27,039 bases of DNA. It comes from Sedimentisphaerales bacterium (GTDB lineage: Bacteria; Planctomycetota; Phycisphaerae; Sedimentisphaerales; SG8-4). Of the stretch, positions 15,566 to 23,588 are shown in pieces. Location: assembly GCA_016932895.1 (NCBI GenBank), contig JAFGCA010000475.1, forward strand, positions 1 to 27,039, in the 5' to 3' direction. Position 1 is the stretch's first letter. The number at the start of each line of letters is the position of its first letter. A model generated the notes under the pieces. That model was not told the origin of the DNA and did no database searches. It was given only the letters and a program-made list of their open reading frames with translations. The position numbers were made by a program, and so were the translations under genes.

Positions 15566-16201
15566 ATGTTTGGTAGCGGTTACAAATCCGGGCTTGATTG
15601 TAACGTCCTGGTGCTCAACAAGCACTACATGGCTATCCGTATCATCGGCGCCAAGCGGGCTTTCTCCCTTCTGTTTCGCGATCTGGCCGAAGTGGTCTCG
15701 CTGGAAAAGGGCACGTACGCCAACTACGATTTCAAGAACTGGTGCGAGGTGAGCCAGTTCCGGCGGCAATTCGAGCCGGACGGGCACGACTGGGTCTCGA
15801 CCGTCAACTTCCACATCGCCGTGCCCCGAATCATTCGACTTCTGTTTTACGACCGTCTGCCGCGCACCGAGGTCAAATTCAACCGGCGCAACATCTTCGC
15901 CCGCGACAAGAACCATTGCCAGTATTGCGGCAAGCGCTTCCCTACCACCGAGCTTTCGCTCGATCACATCGTTCCCCGCAGCATGGGTGGGGGGGCCAGT
16001 TGGGAGAATATCGTCTGTGCCTGCGCCAAATGCAACGTCAAGAAAGGCGGCCGCACCCCCAAGCAGGCCCACATGAAGCTCATCAAGAAACCCGTCAAGC
16101 CACGCCATAGTCCCCTCGTCCACGTCCACCTCGGATACGACCGATACAAGAGCTGGAAACAATTCCTCGACCACGCCTACTGGTCCGTCGAGCTGCGGTA
16201 G
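15566..16201 (+). CDS. HNH endonuclease-family protein
   Basis: This 211-residue protein has a C-terminal HNH zinc-finger nuclease module. CQYC at residues 118-121 and CAKC at 153-156 would hold a structural zinc. LDHIVPRS gives the catalytic-type Asp133-His134 pair, and Asn157 follows the second cysteine pair. The N-terminal 100 residues (VLVLNKHYMAIRII...) form a distinct region that I recall from a widespread, apparently chromosomal HNH family, not from homing endonucleases. A GAGGAG ribosome-binding site precedes the ATG. It has its own promoter and no restriction-modification partner nearby. A DNA maintenance or repair role is possible but unproven. Confidence 0.88.
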   Translation: MFGSGYKSGLDCNVLVLNKHYMAIRIIGAKRAFSLLFRDLAEVVSLEKGTYANYDFKNWCEVSQFRRQFEPDGHDWVSTVNFHIAVPRIIRLLFYDRLPRTEVKFNRRNIFARDKNHCQYCGKRFPTTELSLDHIVPRSMGGGASWENIVCACAKCNVKKGGRTPKQAHMKLIKKPVKPRHSPLVHVHLGYDRYKSWKQFLDHAYWSVELR

Positions 16202-16331
16202 ACGCGCTGTCTTGCAGATCTTCAGATAGACCGTCGACGCTTCGTTACCCGCGACTTCGACATCCGTCTGCGCTGTCGATCCTTATCCAATTATTTCGGT
16301 CCGGTTGTGACTTTCTTTCGCCCGCAGGCTC

Positions 16332-16337
16332 TATAAT
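16332..16337 (+). promoter_or_regulatory. -10 box candidate of the sigma factor gene
   Basis: A perfect TATAAT lies 40 bases before the sigma factor ATG. The -35 region is poor (TGACTT with an 18-base spacer), so an activator or an alternative sigma could be involved. Confidence 0.3.
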
Positions 16338-16376
16338 GGTGGAAGGTCAAGTCGTGCTGATACTGTGGAGTCTCAC

Positions 16377-18242
16377 ATGCGACGGGCATTGGATGATCGG
16401 CAACTCGTCGAGCAGAGCATCGGCGGCGACACGGAGGCGTTTGGCGTCCTCGTGAATCGGTACCAGTCGTTGATCTGCGCGGTGACGTACAGCGCCACGG
16501 GCAATATCGAGCGAAGCGAAGAGCTGGCGCAGGAAGCCTTTTTGCGGGCCTGGAAGAACCTGCCCCAGCTCAAAGACCTGAGCCGGTTTCGCGCCTGGCT
16601 TTGCACGATCGCGCGCAACCTGGGCAGTCGCGCGATCGAGAAGCGCCGCCGGGACGTGGTTGACCGAGCGACGGGGCTCGATGCCGCCGAGTTCGCCACG
16701 GACGGCTGCGAACCTTGCGAGCGGTTGGTCGGCAAGGAACAGCAGGAGGCGGTGTGGGCCGCCCTGGAGGCGATCCCGGGGGCATATCGCGAGCCGATGG
16801 TTCTGTTCTACCGCCGCCAGCAGTCGGTCAGCCAGGTGGCGGCCGATCTGGAATTGTCCGAGCACGTGGTCCGCCAGCGCCTCTACCGGGGCCGGCAATT
16901 GCTCAAGGCCGAGATCTCGTCAGTGGTCGAGGAAACCCTCAGCCGCTCCGGACCGGGCAAGGCCTTCACCGTCGCGGTCGTCGCGGCCTTGCCGGCTCTC
17001 ACCGCCCAGACCGCCAGTGCCGCCGTCGCCGGCGCGGTCGCGGAGGGAACGCCCGCCGCCAAGCCGTTACTCGCTGCCGGTCTGAGCGGCGCGGTGCTGG
17101 GCCCGATCCTCGGTCTGCTCGGCGCCGTTCTCGGCTGTTGGTGCAGCATCAAAAACACAAACTCGCCGCGAGAGCGCCGATTCATGATTCGGATGACGAT
17201 CCTCTTCTGGCTGTTCCTGTTGCTGTGCATCGGTCTGCCGCTGACGCTGGCTTTGGCCGGGCTGATCAGCAGGTGGGTTTTCTGGTCGTGCTTCGCCTTA
17301 TATTTTGTCTTCCTCTTGCCTCTGATGTTCTGGAGCAATGCACGTCAGCGGCGCATTCAGATGGAAGAGGGGACGTACCGCCGGCCCGAGGATGTCGTTC
17401 GGCATCTGCCCGGGCAGGCGGTCCCTGGTAACTTCGCCGGTGCGATCTTCGGTTCTCAGATTTGGGTGCTTCTCGTTGCCGGGGCGACCGGCGATTGGAC
17501 GGCGGCTCTGATCGTCTTTCTGCTGGCCTTCCTGGTGTTCTTCCTCAGTCTCAGGGTGTATGCGGGTCGGTCCGAGAGATACTTGCGTGCGGGACTGGTC
17601 GCCCTGCTCGGCGTCGGCGCGATCGATTTCGGCGTCGTCTGCCTGCGCTGGCAGACGTGGCAGAGGGTCGCCGAATTCGAAGAGAAAGCAGGGAATGTCC
17701 CATTCTGGTTGGTGGCTCTGCTCATCGTGGTCTTCGTAGCTGTTATGGCGATTGCCGTGATTCGTGCGGATCGCAGACGCTCGGCGGCCGCGGCGCAGCC
17801 GCCTGGTGAGGATGCTGCGTCCGAAAGCGGCGACTCCTTGCGGTCGGGAATCTATGGCAGCTTTGCCGGCGCCGTTTTCGGGTCGGCAGGCTGGCTGTTC
17901 ATGATGTCGCTGAGGGCCCGCGATTGGACTGCCGCAGTCGTGGCTGTCTACGCTGTTGTCGTTTTCATCCTCAGTGTTCGCAGTTGCATCGCGCAACCAC
18001 GCCGGATCTGGCCGATCCTCCTGCTCGATGTTGCGGCCCTCTATGTCTTGCACCTGGTCGTCCTGAACGTCCGCTGGAGTCACTGGATGGCGACCTGGGC
18101 GCAGAGCGACCATCCCTCCTCGTATGCCGGAGGGTCTCTGTCGTACATGAACGTCCTCGTCACCTGTATCGCGGCGGCACTGGCACTGTGGCTCGCCCTG
18201 CGATGGACTGACGACCGCAGGCGGGACGCGATAGAGAAATGA
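16377..18242 (+). CDS. ECF-type sigma factor fused to a duplicated membrane domain
   Basis: This 621-residue protein has sigma region 2 at about residues 20-90 (EELAQEAFLRAWKNLPQL, FRAWLCTIARNL) and region 4 at about 115-175 (ALEAIPGAYREPMVLFY, SVSQVAADLELSEHVVRQRL). The remaining 440 residues are mostly hydrophobic with about ten predicted membrane helices. Part of that region is an internal repeat: GNFAGAIFGS...DWTAALIVFLLAF begins at 351 and GSFAGAVFGS...DWTAAVVAVYAVV at 494. The fusion would tether the sigma factor to the membrane and may hold it inactive, replacing a separate anti-sigma factor; this is inferred. The ATG at 16377 is preferred (GGAG six bases upstream) over a GTG at 16365. 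No anti-sigma gene is adjacent. Confidence 0.9.
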   Translation: MRRALDDRQLVEQSIGGDTEAFGVLVNRYQSLICAVTYSATGNIERSEELAQEAFLRAWKNLPQLKDLSRFRAWLCTIARNLGSRAIEKRRRDVVDRATGLDAAEFATDGCEPCERLVGKEQQEAVWAALEAIPGAYREPMVLFYRRQQSVSQVAADLELSEHVVRQRLYRGRQLLKAEISSVVEETLSRSGPGKAFTVAVVAALPALTAQTASAAVAGAVAEGTPAAKPLLAAGLSGAVLGPILGLLGAVLGCWCSIKNTNSPRERRFMIRMTILFWLFLLLCIGLPLTLALAGLISRWVFWSCFALYFVFLLPLMFWSNARQRRIQMEEGTYRRPEDVVRHLPGQAVPGNFAGAIFGSQIWVLLVAGATGDWTAALIVFLLAFLVFFLSLRVYAGRSERYLRAGLVALLGVGAIDFGVVCLRWQTWQRVAEFEEKAGNVPFWLVALLIVVFVAVMAIAVIRADRRRSAAAAQPPGEDAASESGDSLRSGIYGSFAGAVFGSAGWLFMMSLRARDWTAAVVAVYAVVVFILSVRSCIAQPRRIWPILLLDVAALYVLHLVVLNVRWSHWMATWAQSDHPSSYAGGSLSYMNVLVTCIAAALALWLALRWTDDRRRDAIEK

Positions 18243-18269
18243 GTCTGGCGGCCTGCCGCACCCGCACCG

Positions 18270-18611
18270 TTACTGCATAGGCGGTTCGTCTTCTGGATCG
18301 CAGCCTGCGGGGGGGATGGAGAGGAAGGATTTGATGCAGGTTTTGATCCAGGTCCAGTGCAGGATCAGGTGGACGAGGATGAGGAAGACGAAGAGCAGGG
18401 ACAGGACGAAGTGGACGTCGCCCCAGTCGTGCCGGCCGAGGCCCCAGAGGGTCCTGATGTGCGCGCCGCCGCGACCGCCGCGAAACGCCTGGCCGTGGCC
18501 GCCGGAGCCGGGCGGCAGCACCCATCTCAAGATGACGCCGGTTGCCGCCAGCAGCAGTAAATCCACGAAGCCGACCGCGTCTACGATGAAATTCAACGTC
18601 GTCCGTCTCAT
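18270..18611 (-). CDS. DUF4405-like small membrane protein
   Basis: This 113-residue protein has two main hydrophobic segments, about residues 9-31 and 66-88. The conserved pattern HDWGDVHFVLSLLFVFLIL, followed by VHLILHW, matches DUF4405 proteins, which are related in look to cytochrome b-type helical membrane modules. His60, His66, His81 and His84 could serve as heme or metal ligands, but this is not shown. A glycine-rich loop containing HGQAF and GAHIR lies between the helices. It is convergent with the sigma factor gene (28-base gap) and stands alone on its strand. Confidence 0.75.
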   Translation of the reverse strand: MRRTTLNFIVDAVGFVDLLLLAATGVILRWVLPPGSGGHGQAFRGGRGGAHIRTLWGLGRHDWGDVHFVLSLLFVFLILVHLILHWTWIKTCIKSFLSIPPAGCDPEDEPPMQ

Positions 18612-18809
18612 GCCTTCATCCTTGAGAAAAAGGGTAAACCTGTCACTGTACCGGGATCGTGCTGGTCAGCATTCTTGCATCGCTGCCCGCAAATGTAAAG
18701 GAGAACGTTGACAGGGGGCTGCCGCGCCGGGGCACTGCCGGGCGGCGCGTCGGCGATCGATCCTAAATTGGGCCGGCTCTGCTGGTGTGATGGTTGGCAG
18801 GGCGGTTGC

Positions 18810-19190
18810 CTACGTCTCTGCGGCCGCTTCACCGAGCCAGGCGCGGGCGACGTCCAGGTTGAAAAACACCATGACGGCGTGCGGACGATCCCGGAGGCTC
18901 TCGAAGCGTTTGGCCAACTCGAATCCGCTGCGCACCACGAGGGCGCACTTGCCGCCCGCGAGTTTTTCTACGTGCTTCTTGTCCATCTCGGACATTGTCT
19001 CGAGGGTCGCCTCTGAGACACCGACCGCTTGCGCTGTCGTGGCGTCGAACAGTTCGTAGTACCCCGGCTCGATGCGCGGATCGGCGAGCACCGCCGCCTG
19101 GTACTCCAACAGATCGTGCTCGGTGACCTCTCCGTGCGCCTTCGTGTGGACAAAGGTCCCGCCGTTCCTGACTTCATACGTCACTGGCAT
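18810..19190 (-). CDS. SpoIIAA-like (STAS/SEC14-type) protein
   Basis: This 126-residue protein is soluble and resembles the SpoIIAA-like family, in which a STAS/SEC14-type fold binds small lipophilic molecules or protein partners. It begins MPVTYEVRNGGTFVHTKAHG and contains YYELFDATTAQAVGVSE (about 65-81) and a terminal FFNLDVARAWLG. The start at 19190 is set by the family N-terminus; the open frame further upstream is not conserved-looking. A strong promoter lies 126 bases upstream. The function in this organism is unknown. Confidence 0.8.
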   Translation of the reverse strand: MPVTYEVRNGGTFVHTKAHGEVTEHDLLEYQAAVLADPRIEPGYYELFDATTAQAVGVSEATLETMSEMDKKHVEKLAGGKCALVVRSGFELAKRFESLRDRPHAVMVFFNLDVARAWLGEAAAET

Positions 19191-19315
19191 TCTTCCGGGC
19201 CCTCCCGAACCAGGCGGCACGCCGTTTACCCATTGCTGCCGGAGCGAATCGCACCGTATCTGTAGCAATGGTCCCGCACTGAGAACCGACCCATAGGCCA
19301 CATGCGCCCAAAAAC

Positions 19316-19345
19316 ATTGTACCGACCTTGTCGCGGAGGTGTCAA
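19316..19345 (-). promoter_or_regulatory. promoter of the SpoIIAA-like gene
   Basis: On the minus strand a perfect TTGACA (19345-19340) and TACAAT (19321-19316) are separated by 18 bases. Transcription would start near 19309, giving a leader of about 119 bases before the ATG at 19190. Confidence 0.6.
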
Positions 19346-19443
19346 GTCATTCTGTGTCGCATTCCGAGGGTCGTTCTGTCGAGGCCGCGGAGAACGGCGT
19401 GACGCGGTCGCGAAGTGCCAGGCCGGATTCGGAGGTCGCGGTG

Positions 19444-20796
19444 TCATTGGATGGGCTCCAGCGCCGCGGCGATTTCCGGGATGCTCTGGAGGGTGGCGAA
19501 TTCTCCATTGAGTATGGTCCCTTCCACGTAGTCGGCGAAATCCTGTTCGGTCATGTTGGCCATGACTTGCCCGAAGCCCTGGATCATCGTGTCGATCGTT
19601 GCCGAGCGCTGCTGGATCGCCTGCAACCGGGAGTCGATTTCCTGGATCTGCTGGAGATCTCCCAGGGCCTCGTATATGCCGCGTTGCTCGGCGAGTCCGG
19701 CTTGCTGCATGGCGATGCCGACGCGGTCGTGCAGGAGGAAGCGGCCGGAGGCCGATACGGTCCGCCCGACGTTCGAGACGTCCTGGGCGATCTTCAACGC
19801 CTCATCCAACCGGCCCGCCGCCGAGAGCGACTGCACCTGCGTGATCGACTGCTGCTCGATCTGCCGGAGCATGCCGAGGTGATCGAGCGGCAACGTAAAA
19901 GCCGACAGTCCCAGGGCGACCGGGTCGGCGCAACCTTCGGCGAGCAGGTAGTCGTAGCGGGCCATGAGCGCGTCGATTCGGTTGTCGGCGAATCGCCCCT
20001 TGGCGCCGGCGGCCGAAAGCGCCTCCAGGGCGGCGGCGACGTCGCCGCTTTCGAATTGGCAGTAGGCCGAGTAGCAATCACCTAACAGGTTGGTCGGGTC
20101 GACGTTCTCCAACTCGCCGGCGTAGGCAAGCGTTGATTCGTCGATTTGTCCGGCCCTGATCTGGGCCTGCACGAGCGCCGAGAGCACGGCCGGCGAGTCC
20201 GGATGCAAGGCGGCCGCCTCTTCGAGGTACTTCAGGGCCGCCTCTCGATCCGGCATCAGTGACGCCGCCGCCACCCAGCAGGCGGGCTGCTCGCCGTGGG
20301 CTTGCAGGAACGCGTCGAGTCCCTCCGAGGTCACGATCTGGCGCACCGCCGCCTCGAGGTCGCCGCCGGCAACGTCGATCATGTTCTTGACCGTCTCGTA
20401 ATCGTACTGTTTGTCAGACGCCGGGGCTTGGTCGGGCGGGTTCTCTTTGCTCTTGGCGGGCGGCTCTGCTTCGGCCGCAGCGTCGGGTTGGCTTTGCCGG
20501 CGCGTATCGGCGACGAGCAGAGACCACAGATTCGCGATGACCTCGCGGTCAGCCTGCTTGTCTTCGGTGAGGCCGGCGATCTGCTGCTGCAACGCGGCCC
20601 GTTCCTCCTGGAGAGAATCGCGCTCGGATGTGACGGCCTGAACCTGCTGTTCCAGATCGGCTACTACTTGCCCCAGACCGTCATCTTCCGGCGCCGCCGC
20701 CGCTTCTTCCTCGCGCGGACCGCGAACCAGAACCGCGATGAGAACGCACAACAACACGCCGGCAATCAACGCTGCCACAGTGAGGCTCTTTTGCAT
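19444..20796 (-). CDS. membrane-anchored coiled-coil/TPR-like protein
   Basis: I do not recognise a named family in this 450-residue protein. An N-terminal hydrophobic segment (about residues 6-24) is followed by a basic residue and no clear cleavage site, so it is probably a membrane anchor with the rest outside. Residues about 43-92 form a coiled coil (LEQQVQAVTSERDSLQEER). A Pro/Ala/Glu-rich linker spans about 100-135. Helical repeats of TPR type follow at about 150-260, for example AALKYLEEAAALHPDSPAVL. The C-terminal third is helical and glutamine-rich. GGGAG lies shortly before the ATG. A scaffold role at the envelope is plausible but not supported by any motif. Confidence 0.75.
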   Translation of the reverse strand: MQKSLTVAALIAGVLLCVLIAVLVRGPREEEAAAAPEDDGLGQVVADLEQQVQAVTSERDSLQEERAALQQQIAGLTEDKQADREVIANLWSLLVADTRRQSQPDAAAEAEPPAKSKENPPDQAPASDKQYDYETVKNMIDVAGGDLEAAVRQIVTSEGLDAFLQAHGEQPACWVAAASLMPDREAALKYLEEAAALHPDSPAVLSALVQAQIRAGQIDESTLAYAGELENVDPTNLLGDCYSAYCQFESGDVAAALEALSAAGAKGRFADNRIDALMARYDYLLAEGCADPVALGLSAFTLPLDHLGMLRQIEQQSITQVQSLSAAGRLDEALKIAQDVSNVGRTVSASGRFLLHDRVGIAMQQAGLAEQRGIYEALGDLQQIQEIDSRLQAIQQRSATIDTMIQGFGQVMANMTEQDFADYVEGTILNGEFATLQSIPEIAAALEPIQ

Positions 20797-20996
20797 CGTT
20801 CATCTCCCTGTTTGGCATTTCCAAAGACGTCCCGCCCGCAACGCGGCGGGCCCCGGCAGTCCCAAACACTCAAAACGCAAGACGAGCCCCGCGCCCTGAA
20901 ATGGGCGCAGAAAGACGAAAAAGAGTCGACAGGAAGAAGCAGCAGGGCGACTCACCGGAGCCGCCCCGCATTCATTCGTGATGGGAAAGAGCGCGC

Positions 20997-21812
20997 TCAG
21001 TCTTTCAGCGGGCGGATCCAGATGTTTCGGTAGCGGACCGGATTGCCGTGGTCCTGGAGCTGGATGGGGCCCGTGTCGCCGTGGGGGCGATAGTCGCTGA
21101 TGGCGTGCGGTCCGCGCCAGCCGGTGCCGCCGGTCAGCACGACGTGGTCGTGGATGAGCGTGCCGTTGTGGAAGACGGTGAACGTGGCCTTGCGGTCGAC
21201 CTTGCCGTCGGCCTTGAAGGTCGGGCGGTGGTAGATGATGTCGTAGGTCTGCCACTGGCCCGGCTTGCGGCAGACGTTGACCAGCGGTACGGCCCGGCCG
21301 TACAGCGCGCCGCATTGACCGTCCGGATAGGTGTGGTTGTCGTAGGAATCGAGGACCTGAACCTCGTATTGTCCGTGCAGGAACACGCCGCTGTTGCCCC
21401 GGCCCTGGCTGCTGCCGCTGACCTTCGAAGGCGTCGCGAACTCCACGTGCAACTGGCACGACCCGAACTGCTCCTTCGTCTGGATGTACCCGGCCTTCTT
21501 GACCGACTCCATCGCGCCGTCGCGAAAGACCCACTTCGAGGCGTTGCCGTTGGTGTCGGTCCAGTTCCGCTCCATTGAGGCCCGCGTGCCGTCGAAGAGA
21601 ACGGTCGCGTCCGACGGCGCCTGCGTCTCGCTGTACGGGCCCGGCTCGATCACCTCCGGGGCGGGGCGGTTCACGTCGTGGATGAGCCAGCGACCCGTCT
21701 CGGTCTCCACGTACTGGCGAATCTCCGGCTTCTTCTTCTCGGCGCCGAACGCAGGTATCGCCAGCGCACCGATCATCAACACCGCCCATCCCCCCAACGC
21801 TATCTTTTTCAT
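20997..21812 (-). CDS. secreted DUF1080 (3-keto-disaccharide hydrolase-type) protein
   Basis: This 271-residue protein has a signal peptide (KKIALGGWAVLMIGALAIP, cleavage probably after AFG). The remainder is one DUF1080 beta-jelly-roll domain. Typical family patches are VLFDGT, WVFRDGAME, GNSGVFLHGQYEVQVLDSY (near residues 137-155) and GPIQLQDHGNPVRYRNIWIR at the C-terminus. Some members hydrolyse 3-keto-glycosides produced by sugar oxidation, so carbohydrate use outside the cytoplasm is likely; the exact substrate is unknown. AAGGAG before the ATG at 21812 fixes the start; the same frame runs upstream into repeat DNA and should not be added. It ends 200 bases from the upstream edge of the next minus-strand gene. 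Confidence 0.9.
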   Translation of the reverse strand: MKKIALGGWAVLMIGALAIPAFGAEKKKPEIRQYVETETGRWLIHDVNRPAPEVIEPGPYSETQAPSDATVLFDGTRASMERNWTDTNGNASKWVFRDGAMESVKKAGYIQTKEQFGSCQLHVEFATPSKVSGSSQGRGNSGVFLHGQYEVQVLDSYDNHTYPDGQCGALYGRAVPLVNVCRKPGQWQTYDIIYHRPTFKADGKVDRKATFTVFHNGTLIHDHVVLTGGTGWRGPHAISDYRPHGDTGPIQLQDHGNPVRYRNIWIRPLKD

Positions 21813-21963
21813 CGTTACTCCTTTCATCCAATCCCGCGGATCGAACCGCTGCTTCTGATTTGCCGGCAAGACCGAGAATCCCGCCGAAACTGTTACAAGG
21901 CATGCAGTTATACCCGAACCCCACCCCCGCGCCAACGCCTCTCCGTCCGCCGGCGCCGTCCGT

Positions 21964-21990
21964 GACCACAGAGGCGCAGAGACCACAGAC
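21964..21990. repeat. CACAGAG-type short dispersed repeat
   Basis: ACCACAGAGGCGCAGAGACC and the bases after it resemble the CACACAGAGACACAAAGACA stretch at 26919-26944. Both lie in noncoding DNA. Simple-sequence motifs of this kind are common in environmental genomes; no function is known to me. Confidence 0.4.
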
Positions 21991-22052
21991 AATGACGCAG
22001 GCCTTTTCATAAATGGATGCACGTTCCCCTCCGCCAACTCCGCGCCGCCGGG

Positions 22053-22913
22053 AAATTGGGTTCGTTTCGCATTTCGGCGCTCATCTTCCGACCATCGCCT
22101 GCCTTTAGGATTTAGAGCTTTAGGATTTAGAGTTTCCCGGCCCCGCCGGGCCAAATTGGGTTCGTTTCGCGCGTTCCGTCGCTCGTGCCCCGTGCCCCGG
22201 GGGGCCAACACCGGGTCGAATTGGCTTCGCTTTTCTTCGCGACCCCCGTTTTCAAGCCAGAAACCGCCAAATTGGCTTCGTTTGGCGCGTTCCGTCGCTC
22301 GTGACCCGTGCCCCGCGGCCAACGCCGGGTCGAATTGGGTCCGTTTGGTGCGTCGGCCTCCGCCAGGACCCGGGCAAATTGGCTTTGTTTCGCATTTCAG
22401 CGAGCATCTTCCGGCCATCGCATGCCTTTAGGATTTCGAGTTTAGGATTTAGAGCTTCCCGGCCCCGCCGCGCCGAATTGGGTTTGTTTGACACTCCGGC
22501 CTCCGCAAATTGGGTTTGTTTGGTACCCGTACCCCTGCGAGGCGTAACGCTCTGGCTCGGCCGGGGCCAGATTGGGTTCGTTTGACATTCCCGTCCCCCG
22601 GCCGCACATGGCCTTGTCATTGCGAGGAGCGAAGCGACGCGGCAATCTTGCCCCCATCGAATTGGCTTCGTTTCTCGGCCCGACCTTCGCCCATGGGCGA
22701 AAAACGCCGAGATTGGCTTCGTTTGGATCATTGGCATTTCGAATCTGGTTCGGATTTCGAGCTTCGAGCTTGGGATTTCCCGGCCCCGCCGGGCAAATTG
22801 GCTTCGTTTGGCGCGTTCTGGTCTGTTTGGTTCATTGACATTTCGAATTTGTTTAGGATTTCGAGCTTCGAGCTTAGGATTTCCCGGCCCCGCCGGGCAA
22901 ATTGGCTTCGTTT
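22053..22913 (+). repeat. array of 13 directional short repeats
   Basis: Thirteen copies of a 15-base core, consensus RRATTGGSTTYGYTT (most often AAATTGGCTTCGTTT), start at 22053, 22153, 22218, 22269, 22332, 22376, 22475, 22507, 22569, 22659, 22710, 22795 and 22899. All are in the same orientation. Spacing varies from 32 to 104 bases. Cores are usually preceded by CCGGG or a similar GC cluster. Four copies sit just after a CCCGGCCCCGCCGGG hairpin or a mutated form of it (22136, 22458, 22779, 22883). Larger segments are also duplicated within the array. The whole 21813-23284 gap has no gene I can support. A diverged fourteenth copy may lie at 23037-23054. Confidence 0.85.
22616..22650 (+). repeat. 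half-element of TGTCATTGCGAGGAGCGAAG type
   Basis: This stretch matches one arm of a palindromic repeat common in environmental genomes and related in style to 8907-9020. The complementary arm is missing. It lies between two cores of the short-repeat array, as if inserted there. Confidence 0.55.
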
Positions 22914-23284
22914 CGCATTCTCCGCCATAGCATTCCCCGCCCGATGGCCGCGAATCCCCAACCCCAATCGAAAGCCTCAGGTGAAGAATCTCTGCTCCGC
23001 TGATCACGATATGCCATTGCCTGCTTCCTACTCAGACAAATCCAGCTTCGTTGTATAAATATCCTACACCGGCTGGCCGGAGCTGTCAAGGAAAAAACCG
23101 CAGTTTGAGACAGTGGATGAGTAGACGGGTAAATGAGTAGAAGAGTAAAGGGCAGATCGGTGAACGAGAGAACCCGCCCGCCCGGGTCCGCGAAGAGACA
23201 ATCAGTCATCCATCATCGACAACCAACTCCCAGGGCCTCTCAGTCCACGCAGAACCCAACCAGCAGAATCGCGTCCCCCCGCGC

Positions 23285-23527
23285 TTACAGCCCGCATTTG
23301 TCTTCGAGCGCCTCGGCCAGCACAGCCTTGTCGCTGCGGCCTTTCAGGTCGATCAGGCCGGAGGCCCGACGCGCCAGCCTCCCCAATGGCTTGCGCCGCC
23401 CCTGCCCGTTCGCCAGCGCCTTGATGAACCGCCCGAACAACGCCGACACGCTCGTCCCCCGCTCGGCCGCTATCCGCTTGGCCTGCGCAATCACCTCCGC
23501 GTCCACATTCAACGTCAACTTCGCCAC
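23285..23527 (-). CDS. DUF6364/VapB-like antitoxin, orphan
   Basis: This 80-residue protein resembles ribbon-helix-helix antitoxins. A short N-terminal strand (KLTLNVDAEVIAQAKRIA) is followed by ERGTSVSALFGRFIKAL, the usual helix-turn-helix part that dimerises and binds the operator. The C-terminal 35 residues would wrap a PIN-domain toxin. Translation starts at a GTG, with AGGTG five bases upstream. No PIN toxin follows: downstream minus-strand DNA down to the repeat array encodes nothing recognisable. An operator-like palindrome lies at 23559-23570, suggesting intact autoregulation. It may be a solitary regulator or a relic. Confidence 0.75.
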   Translation of the reverse strand: MAKLTLNVDAEVIAQAKRIAAERGTSVSALFGRFIKALANGQGRRKPLGRLARRASGLIDLKGRSDKAVLAEALEDKCGL

Positions 23528-23558
23528 AATCGCACCTATACCTAACCTTTTCTTTAGA

Positions 23559-23588
23559 AGTACACGTACTCCACCGCCCGCTCGTCAA
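23559..23588 (-). promoter_or_regulatory. antitoxin promoter with operator-like palindrome
   Basis: On the minus strand TTGACG (23588-23583) and TGTACT (23564-23559) are 18 bases apart. The palindrome AGTAC-AC-GTACT (23559-23570) covers the -10 box. Such a site is where a ribbon-helix-helix antitoxin would repress itself. The sites are seen; the binding is inferred. Confidence 0.4.

Noticed and set aside
20831..20850. Hairpin CCCGCC/GGCGGG as terminator of the DUF1080 gene
   Set aside because: The stem is short, and no T run follows on the minus strand; chance is likely in DNA this GC-rich.
21813..22418. N-terminal extension of the DUF1080 protein
   Set aside because: The frame runs into repeat DNA; the signal peptide and AAGGAG at 21812 fix the true start.
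22053..22913. CRISPR array
   Set aside because: Core is only 15 bases and degenerate, spacing ranges from 32 to 104, blocks between cores are themselves duplicated, and no cas gene is present.
22252..23007. A 251-codon minus-strand frame across the repeat array
   Set aside because: It consists of repeat units read in changing frames (KRSQF, TKPI, NEPN); other frames are also open, and there is no ribosome-binding site or domain.
23000..23284. PIN-domain toxin downstream of the antitoxin
   Set aside because: No frame here shows the acidic residues or the start pattern of a PIN domain; I could not support even a remnant.
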